Positions 60,201 to 64,000 of a stretch of 64,000 bases of DNA are shown here, piece by piece. Each line of letters opens with the position of its first letter. The first letter of the stretch is position 1. A model generated the notes under the pieces. That model saw only the letters and a list, made by a program, of their open reading frames with translations, was not told the DNA's origin and made no database searches. Source of the DNA: Boesenbergia rotunda (taxonomy: Eukaryota; Streptophyta; Magnoliopsida; Zingiberales; Zingiberaceae); the NCBI GenBank assembly GCA_024364735.1, contig JAGFNQ010005201.1:72247-136246 (forward strand), given 5' to 3'. Both the position numbers and the translations under genes were made by a program.

Positions 60201-63200
60201 TCCATTTTAGTAAACATGCCTTCAACCAACAGCATGACAACATTTAGAAAAACACAATAAAACACTAAGAAGATAGTATTAGCAAACCTCGTCAATAAGA
60301 TGGGTCTCTATACTAATAGATAAGTCAATTAAATTTTCTAATGTAATGCATAAGTATCATCCGAATGCTTTATACTTGGGGAAGTTTAATAGGAATGGTA
60401 AGTAACATGTACGAAAGTGATTTTCTCAATATGTAAAACTACAGAAGAGTGTTTATTGGGTCCCATATAAATTTATTGAAATTTTTTATTGCTTCAAATC
60501 GATGAATACCTGGCATGCTTTTTGTAGAGCAGAATGTGTCTGGTCAGAAGCATAAACCACTAGCTTTTCTAGGGAATTCCTCCCTACCTTTCTCAAAATC
60601 TTATCCCGAGCAGCTAAAAGAACAACAAGAATTGCTTCACTAGCAGTGCCCTGGATTACCCCACCACCCTTCCCTGCAAGGCTATCCCGACTTATCGAAA
60701 AAGCGAAAGAACTAGACATAACTAAAGAATCTAACATAAGTTCACAAATTGAAAATAGTTCTAAATTAAGCACATGAAGCAAATGTATATTTTCCCAAAG
60801 GTTCAGAAAAAATCCAAATCAAACTAGTGCCCTGGAAATGAAATGGATATAGCTAAAGGAAAGAAAATATCAGTTAATCTCATTCCCAATATGCTCAAAT
60901 TCGTTGCTGATTCACTTTTATAATTATAAACTAGCATCTACTGTATATATTCTTCCCATTATTATCATGACATCCAACTCTATTAAAGAAATCTAATGTA
61001 ATATCATCATGATATCAAATACACTAATGTTTTGTCATAATCTATGATGGGATCTCAGCAACAATCATCTCCCTAATCCTGTAGTGTATTTTCAGTTTGA
61101 AAGGGGACTATGGCATGATGTAGATTGAAGTCTTCCCTCCCTCTCCATGCCTATTCCTCTACAAGAGTGGCTCTTTCTAGGTCAACCTATCCACACGAGC
61201 CAAACTCCAATCTACCAAGTTACTAGTCTTAGATTGGAACAAAATGGTATCAATGCCATGTTGGAGCGTCAACACATTGTGACAATGGGATATTAGATGT
61301 ACAAGATGAAGACGAAAACAATAAACGATCCAGAGGAGAAAATTACCTACACACCTAGGGCCAAATTTGAAGTATGATTTCATGCAAGATTTTGGATAAA
61401 TTCAAATGTTTATCAAATTTTAAAAAAAAATGTATTTATTTTAGTTCAATATGCGTTTAGATCTGTGCATATATCTTTTACTCCTAACTTATTTACTTAT
61501 CAAAATAAAACAATAGGCATTAGTCCATTAAAATTGATTTAATATTAGGTGCAGTCAATCGAGTAGATTCAAAAATTAGAATTTAGTTTTGAAGTTAAGT
61601 GAATAGTCGGTTCAAAGTAAGTTCAATTTGGATTTAATATAACCAATTTAAAACCAACCTAAATATTTCGGTTAAATTGTATTTAATTAGGTTAGTAATA
61701 TTATTAAACAGTTTGGAATTAAATATTCCTCCCTTCCTTGCACTCACACCACCCACACAACAGAACACCCACCATGCATGCTGCCACACATGCCCCATAC
61801 CACATGCATTCGACTCCTGCTATTGGACACTATTGTCAATAGTCATCTAATACTCATCTTCTTCTCCCCTATTCTTGTTCTCTCGTCTCTTCACCTTCTC
61901 CCCTCCCCTCCTTTCTCTCTTCTCTCTCTTCCATTGTTTTGCCCCTCTGCTCCCCTCTTTCTTCTCTCCCTCTTTTACCACCATTATAACACGTGCAACC
62001 AATGCCAACTCATCTTGCATGCCGATCAGGGCTGAATGGTAGATTTTGCTCATGCCAATCAGCACAACTCGGCATCAGAAACTATGGATGAGGCAATATG
62101 TGAGTTGAATGGGTGGACACGCCCATAGTTATTAAAGGCGCTCGTCTGACTATGCCTAGGTGTAGCCAAGCAAGCCTCTTGCGCATGGTTGCCTTAAGCG
62201 TGCACCTTGTGAAAGGCGACAAGTGTGCTTAAGAGTTGAGACGCGATTTTTCTCGTCTCATTGAAGCGAGACGTATAGATGCAAATCATGTTCAAAAAAA
62301 AATTTAAAAGTCGAGTCCATACCTTTAATTACCCTTTTAATTAATTATGTAGCAAGCATGCGACAATTATTTCTTTACTTGTGAATGAAACTAGAGTGTT
62401 TTTGAACATGCAAGTATAAATATATAAGGAAATATTAAATAAATTTATTATAAAAACAAAATTAAAATAATTTTTTGTTTTGTGTGAAGCTTCATTCCAA
62501 AAGAAGAAAGAAGCAAAAAAGACAAAATGATTTAGTTTTTATTAAGTATAATAGGGCTTTGAGGTGCCCACATGATATGCATGACACTACCGATCCTATT
62601 TCTTTGGATGAGATAGACAATAGCAATGAATGATTGATGGGGGAATTGAATGATAACACAGATGAAGAAAATGATTTACTATTTGATTATGATAATTTGA
62701 CTTGGAATGAAGTTGCCCGAGCTTCTAGTGTTGGTGAAACTGCCTACATTTTAGATCTAGAATGTCATCTGCTTCAAAAGAAGTAAGGCAACTACATCAA
62801 ACAAAACTAAGAGAAGATCTTACACAAGTCAACTTATTGATGAAAAGGAAGAAGAAATCAGTCTTGAGGAAACGATGAAGATTCAATTATACAAAATCTA
62901 AAATATTTGATGATGATGATGATGATATGATCAAGGAGGATGAAGAAGATTTTGATAATCTAGATATTTAAAGTTTTTTAAAAATTTTGAATTATGCGTA
63001 TAACGTATTTATTTGCTAGTGAATTTTATATTTATATTATTGTTTAATATTTTATAGACTATAATTTTGTTGTTGAAATATTTTGACAAAACTTCCCTAT
63101 ATTTGTACCTAGAGCGCCTTACTTCGGTAAGTGTGCGCCTCACCTTGCGTTGTGCACCTCAGGCCCCATAGCACTTGTGCTTTTGGGCACCTCACACCTT

Positions 63201-64000
63201 AAACAACTCTGGATGCACACAACTATTGTATTGTTTCTCTAGACACTTTCAGCTTTTCATTGGTTTGCTACACACTTGTACTTTCTACTCCATATTTAAC
63301 CTGAAAAGCTTTGGTGTACACATTGATATAGTTTTACTATATTTGCACATTGTGCTATTATTGTTATTCTGTTTTGGGAGAATCATTCAACCTACTAATG
63401 ATAGTGTGAAGACATGCCTCCATAGCAGTCTAATAAGTGACAAAAGGGTGTGTCATTGGAATTGTGCAGCGAATAAATGATGAAATAAATATAAAAAAAC
63501 TACAGATGATGGACTGTTATACTGGCTTTTTTTCAGTGTGCTATAAAAGGAATTGTTTCTCTAATTGATACCATTAATATCATAAGCATAAGTTTGTTTT
63601 GTAAGTAAATGTGGTGAGTCAGGATATCTATCATACAGGAAAAGCATCAATAGAAGCCAAATCAGACATACACCTAGAATTTTACCCCAGAAGCTAGCAA
63701 GACAAATGTGGAGTCAAAAACAAGATGGAATAATGAGAAAAAAAATATAGATACATGTCCTTAGAGAAATGGAAAAGGAAATAATGTGAATGGATAATTA
63801 TATTAGTATCAAGAAATCTTGCTCATTTAATCTTTGAAGTCTGAATATTTACCAGTTGAAAGGAACTGGTTTGGCAGCTTAAGTAGTTTTGCAAGCCAAT
63901 CAAGAATAATAATTTCAAGTTCTGTGGCAGCAGGAGAAGTGAGCCAGCTGAAACCCACAATATTGAATCCAGCACTAAGCATTTCTCCTAAGAATCCAGC
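35677..64000 (-). CDS. Aromatic L-amino-acid decarboxylase-family gene, predicted aromatic aldehyde synthase (copy B, 5' end off window)
   Basis: Ten exons on the minus strand (64000-63853, 60673-60510, 46766-46626, 46241-46182, 46093-45929, 44821-44765, 41413-41349, 40790-40667, 36028-35891, 35811-35677) join with GT-AG introns into 1197 nt without a stop: 398 residues plus TGA. About 90-100 N-terminal residues (exons 1, 2 and part of 3) lie beyond the edge; about 490 would match the family. Visible motifs are FSWLTSPAATELE, GGVIQGTASEAILV, the PLP-stacking His in DQTHSALQKA, HVDAAHAGS (Asp to the pyridine nitrogen) and the PLP lysine in NAHKW. The catalytic loop has PEF where decarboxylases have PEY. 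By published work on plant enzymes this Phe marks aldehyde synthases, which turn aromatic amino acids into aldehydes, CO2, NH3 and H2O2 in the cytosol. Substrate (Phe, Tyr, DOPA or Trp) is not settled; a Gly follows in PLGRRF. Introns total more than 26 kb because of transposon insertions. Confidence 0.93.
35891..36028 (-). CDS. Copy B exon 11
   Basis: 46 codons: VVTPRTFSLVCFRLIPPQND, PDNGFKLNQSLLNSVNATGK, IFMSHT; acceptor CGTAG, donor GTAAGT. C-terminal domain. Confidence 0.95.
36362..36530 (-). mobile_element. tRNA-derived SINE-like element in intron 11
   Basis: On the minus strand: GGCATAGCCGAGTTGGTTATCA (A-box region) and AAGGGTCGAATCGCGGC (B-box-like GGGTCGAATC), about 40 bp apart, as in tRNA-derived SINEs. 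The tail continues GGGGCAGTTATTGG, and I found no clear target duplication or poly(A). The spacing is SINE-like, and the missing acceptor stem argues against a tRNA gene. Confidence 0.6.
36540..38875. repeat. LTR-like block in the 4.6-kb intron, split by a hAT element
   Basis: 36540-37093 and 38135-38760 form one degenerate LTR-like sequence: repeated GTCAACTA and AGTCGACTAG phrases, a TATA-like GGCTATAAAATAAGG (about 38427) and U5-like sequence after it. No partner LTR was found. The hAT element at 37094-38126 sits in its middle. Confidence 0.45.
37094..38126. mobile_element. 1.0-kb non-autonomous hAT element, GTTCTTGT target duplication
   Basis: Ends CAAGGTTTCGG and CATAAACCTTG. The perfect 8-bp repeat GTTCTTGT (37086-37093 and 38127-38134) is the size expected for hAT. 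The left third carries CGGTTTCGGTATCG repeats, the middle is very AT-rich (37160-37740) and the right third is GC-rich (37770-38090). ORFs in the GC-rich third are not recognisable proteins. Relatives: 51978-53083 and 55206-57248. Confidence 0.88.
38876..39268. repeat. 198-bp tandem duplication
   Basis: CCTACACTATACATTTGGTGC begins at 38876 and again at 39074. The units are nearly identical through TATGCCTAAACTGTTGGAG. Intronic, non-coding. Confidence 0.88.
39269..40666. other. Intron 10, right part
   Basis: 39269-39490 is a moderately GC-rich block (CGCTCATCCC...GCCCGTAATTGACC) that looks like a dispersed repeat but lacks recognisable ends. The remainder is AT-rich intron. Confidence 0.4.
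40667..40790 (-). CDS. Copy B exon 10
   Basis: Completes Arg, then SLKLWLVLRLYGVEKLQIYI, RNHIRLAELFEQLIGYDSRF, E; acceptor TGCAG, donor GTAAAA. Confidence 0.95.
41349..41413 (-). CDS. Copy B exon 9
   Basis: ASEENAVVDFKDWQIPLGRR, F and two bases of the next Arg; acceptor TTAG, donor GTTTTG. KDWQIPLGRRFR is a family hallmark. The Gly in PLG is at the place reported to separate indolic (Gly) from phenolic (Ser) substrate use in decarboxylases. Confidence 0.94.
41414..42983. other. Intron 8, downstream part, with (TA)n run
   Basis: AT-rich intron. A (TA)n microsatellite occupies about 42196-42251. Repeated phrases GGTGGGGCAACCTTG and GGTAGGTCAAAAT near 42300-42560 suggest an old repeat. No coding frame. 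Confidence 0.5.
42989..44090. mobile_element. TRIM-like element with inverted LTRs, GTATC target duplication
   Basis: Three LTR copies of about 340 bp are arranged abnormally. One full LTR is on plus at 42989-43327 (TGATACAATC...CTCCAACA), a second, truncated plus copy is at 43341 to about 43497, and one full LTR is on minus at 43745-44090. Next to the minus copy is a primer site reading TTTGGTATTAGAGCC on the minus strand. The outer 5-bp repeats GTATC (42984-42988 and 44091-44095) match. The interior, only about 240 bp, codes on minus for PPIPKAIIQQLTAINSKLNS...MGGMSRKNDDQL and a stop. Confidence 0.82.
43498..43744 (-). pseudogene. Short coding remnant inside the TRIM-like element
   Basis: Minus-strand frame of about 51 codons: PPIPKAIIQQLTAINSKLNS, LDALATDVAILKSQAHIST, MGGMSRKNDDQL, stop. 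The amphipathic IQQL..IN.KLNSLDALA pattern looks like a coiled coil. It may be a gag remnant or a captured host piece; I do not recognise the parent. Confidence 0.4.
44096..45928. other. Intron sequence flanking exon 8
   Basis: AT-rich intron on both sides of the 57-nt exon at 44765-44821. The minus-strand frame 45458-45832 lies in the intron directly downstream of the PLP exon and shows no family motif, so it is not an exon. Confidence 0.55.
44765..44821 (-). CDS. Copy B exon 8 with catalytic-loop Phe
   Basis: 19 codons: DRSALIQCLSTYPEFLKNK, between AACAG and GTTTGT. The Phe codon TTT (44779-44777) occupies the place of the catalytic Tyr of plant decarboxylases; see the first finding. Confidence 0.93.
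45929..46093 (-). CDS. Copy B exon 7 with PLP lysine
   Basis: 55 codons: AFDLWFHVDAAHAGSVCICP, EYRYHIDGVEEADSFGMNAH, KWFLTNFDCSVLWVK; donor GTGTGT. The lysine codon (about 45973-45971) in NAHKW forms the Schiff base with PLP; the Asp in HVDAA binds its ring nitrogen. Confidence 0.96.
46182..46241 (-). CDS. Copy B exon 6
   Basis: Exactly 20 codons, VGTTSSAAVDPLSELGKLAK, between TACCAG and GTATGG. VGTTSS..VDPL is invariant in the family and contacts PLP. Confidence 0.95.
46626..46766 (-). CDS. Copy B exon 5
   Basis: Codes IAGIFSENVRVLKTDSSSNY, ALSPEVVSTAISDDLLAGLI, PFFLCGT; donor GTAAGG. 47 codons. It is separated from exon 4 by a 13.7-kb intron. Confidence 0.95.
46767..48960. other. Left part of the 13.7-kb intron 4
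   Basis: AT-rich. Contains a T run at 47291-47307 and a Pro/His-rich ORF (47314-47571) without recognised similarity. Near 48440-48490 is a CGGTATCGTGCG stretch that resembles the inner part of the CAAGG-type hAT family, perhaps a worn copy. Confidence 0.45.
49213..49383 (+). mobile_element. Left end of a CAAGG-type hAT element carrying a LINE tail
   Basis: CAAGGTTTAAAATTTAGAG at 49213 matches the terminus of the hAT family at 55206-57248, followed by the family's CTGGAACGACACGAT phrase. At 49310-49352 it contains ACAACAACAACTACTAAG and CCACTAGGTGGGATCGGC, the reverse complement of a plant RTE LINE 3' end. The right end is lost at the copia fragment that begins at 49384. Confidence 0.5.
49384..50446 (-). 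pseudogene. Copia gag with zinc knuckle (frameshifted)
   Basis: From ATG 50446 the minus strand resembles the gag at 15480 (WKKKM, STKELWEKFLELHEGT) with stops and shifts. An open frame from 50055 gives MKEGETVAELQAKIKELVSG, FPRTQEW, a zinc knuckle CYHCDEEGHIKEQCP (C-x2-C-x4-H-x4-C, about 49610) and EAYAGLALMASH. It ends where the element is truncated at 49384. It retains the zinc knuckle that the smaller element at 14813 has lost. Confidence 0.88.
50493..50504 (-). promoter_or_regulatory. Primer-binding site of minus-strand copia
   Basis: TGGTATCAGAGC on the minus strand, two bases downstream of the LTR end at 50507, as in the element at 15419. Confidence 0.9.
50507..51434 (-). repeat. 5' LTR of the truncated minus-strand copia
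   Basis: On minus it starts TGTAAGTATCCCGGGTTGG...GATGTGATCAACC, the same opening as the LTRs at 14813 and 17075, and ends TTTACA. 928 bp against 604: the extra length includes GAGGCGCCT repeats (50870-51060). No 3' LTR was found; the element is cut at 49384. Confidence 0.85.
51440..53436 (+). pseudogene. RTE-type LINE fragment, split by a hAT element
   Basis: The plus strand gives ESVLSPYIFILIMDELIRHI, then a stop, then LFADDIVLIDNARKRVNVKF (reverse-transcriptase FADD box), RNTLKIKGFKLSRIK and, near 51810, VPLRPKRKFHKMTVRPAMLN then GVECWAM. The frame stops at MCG and, beyond the hAT insertion, resumes at 53084 with GYIRMGRIRNENIREKIRIA. The 3' tail at about 53345-53436 (GGGGATAGCGGCCAATGGTG...AAGGCTTGATTG) and a TTG-rich end are typical of plant RTE elements. 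Several stops and indels: inactive, 5' truncated. Confidence 0.85.
51978..53083. mobile_element. 1.1-kb hAT element inside the LINE
   Basis: Ends CAAGATTTGAAATG and GATTTTAAACCTTG. Flanking 8-mers GTGCGGAC (51970-51977) and GTGTGGAT (53084-53091) differ only by two C-to-T changes, and removing the element restores the LINE frame. The left part (52000-52310) is GC-rich with repeated GTCGCGGAGGG-type units; 52330-52980 is extremely AT-rich; the right part has CGATACAGTATC and CGATATGGATCG. Same family as 37094-38126 and 55206-57248. Confidence 0.87.
53600..53946. mobile_element. Diverged small copy of the CAAGG-type hAT family
   Basis: Left CATGGTTTAAAAGTTCATACC and right GCTTGAAATTTAAACCGAT echo the family termini. 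A GC-rich left half (GGGCCCTGCGGGGGCGTCG) and an AT-rich right half with CATGATACAATA repeat the family layout. Target duplication is not clear (ACTGAGTG versus TTAAGTGA). Confidence 0.5.
54399..54904. mobile_element. 506-bp hAT MITE
   Basis: Inverted ends TAGGGATGGCAAT and ATTGTCATCCCTA. Flanking 8-mers GTGACCCC (54391-54398) and GTGACCTC (54905-54912) match at 7 of 8. Inside are GGATATG-type repeats and a (TG)n run at about 54527-54547. No coding capacity. Confidence 0.87.
55894..56823. mobile_element. 930-bp hAT-like element with CTAGGCG arrays
   Basis: Ends CAATGTTGTAAAAATCGGGC and GCGATTTTTACAACCTTG are near-perfect inverted repeats. The 8-bp repeat ATTTTATG flanks it exactly (55886-55893 and 56824-56831). 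The left subterminal region is a 20-bp tandem array (next entry); the right end has GCCTAGGCCGCCTAGGCGC. The middle is unique AT-rich sequence without a recognised transposase. Confidence 0.9.
55981..56165. repeat. 20-bp tandem array GCCTAGGCGCCCTAGGCGGG
   Basis: About eight near-identical 20-bp units, each itself a near palindrome (CCTAGGCG.CCTAGG). Nearly all GC and CpG, within AT-rich surroundings. Confidence 0.92.
59849..60509. other. Intron 4, right end
   Basis: AT-rich intron between the solo LTR and exon 4. No feature seen apart from the donor GTATTC at 60509-60504. Confidence 0.6.
60510..60673 (-). CDS. Copy B exon 4
   Basis: Acceptor CTTGCAG; codes GKGGGVIQGTASEAILVVLL, AARDKILRKVGRN, YASDQTHSALQKACQ; donor GTATTC. 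164 nt, phase 1 to 0. It holds the glycine-rich PLP-phosphate loop (GTASEA) and the His that stacks on PLP. Confidence 0.95.
60674..62123. other. Intron 3 of copy B, left part
   Basis: AT-rich intron downstream of exon 3. 61730-62035 is C/T-rich with TCTCTTC runs (ORFs there are low complexity). No coding signal. Confidence 0.55.
62124..63211 (+). mobile_element. Decayed hAT transposon with transposase C-terminus
   Basis: Inverted ends CATAGTTATTAAAGGCG and CACACCTTAAACAACTCTG (reverse CAGAGTTGTTTAAGGTGTG). At 62538-62790 the plus strand codes KYNRALRCPHDMHDTTDPIS, LDEIDNSNE, stop, LMGELNDNTDEENDLLFDYD, NLTWNEVARASSVGE. This is the C-terminal region that follows the dimerisation domain in plant hAT/BED transposases (DPI.L.EID.SNEWL), with Trp changed to TGA. 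The rest of the transposase is missing. No clear 8-bp duplication remains. Confidence 0.75.
63213..63852. repeat. Intron segment shared with 5157-5804
   Basis: Third intron of copy B, adjacent to exon 3, alignable end to end with the corresponding intron of pseudogene A with small indels and substitutions. The ORF at 63175-63480 lies in it and is not coding. It shows that the two genes arose by duplication. Confidence 0.87.
63853..64000 (-). CDS. Copy B exon 3 (partial, continues off right edge)
   Basis: Codes AGFLGEMLSAGFNIVGFSWL, TSPAATELEIIILDWLAKLL, KLPNQFLST plus one base, then donor GTAAAT. It is the intact counterpart of the LTR-interrupted exon at 9252-9027 of copy A, differing at a few residues (V/L and L/V changes). 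Confidence 0.93.

Overview
This window looks like nuclear DNA of a flowering plant. It has spliced genes with GT-AG introns, AT-rich introns and spacers, and a dense load of plant transposons: copia LTR elements, long solo LTRs, CACTA, several hAT groups, an RTE LINE and SINEs. I lean weakly to a monocot, but nothing here proves it. No bacterial, organellar, rRNA or CRISPR sequence was seen.

The one apparently functional gene is on the minus strand, from the right edge (64000) down to 35677. It is a plant aromatic L-amino-acid decarboxylase-family gene (tyrosine/tryptophan decarboxylase or aromatic aldehyde synthase). Ten exons could be placed with conserved splice sites and one continuous reading frame (398 residues plus stop). 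The first two exons and the start of the third lie beyond the right edge. The active-site loop reads PEF, where true decarboxylases have PEY. By family knowledge this predicts an aldehyde synthase (decarboxylation plus oxidative deamination), for example a phenylacetaldehyde synthase.

A second, dead copy lies on the same strand at 5805-12660. Its first three exons can be recognised. It carries a 45-bp in-frame duplication in exon 1, a TGA stop in exon 2, and a 3.2-kb solo LTR inserted in exon 3 with a 5-bp target duplication. Its flanking intron is still alignable between 5157-5804 and 63213-63852, so the two genes are tandem relatives.

Everything else is transposon-derived. From left to right: LTR and gag debris and a SINE (1-5156); pseudogene A with its LTR insertion, plus an orphan exon of a caffeoylshikimate esterase/monoacylglycerol lipase-like gene (5157-12660); a decayed copia (about 14340-26625) holding a complete 2.9-kb non-autonomous LTR element and a 6.1-kb CACTA transposon with a TNPA-like gene; a minus-oriented long LTR (28028-34372) interrupted by two other solo LTRs; then the intact gene, whose introns have been inflated by insertions. 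Intron insertions include a 1.0-kb hAT element, a TRIM-like element with inverted LTRs, a copia fragment, an RTE LINE split by a hAT element, and a second copy of the 3.2-kb solo LTR. That second solo LTR itself holds a hAT MITE and a 2-kb hAT element with a further hAT element inside it. Target-site duplications were read directly for most of these, which gives a firm order of insertion.
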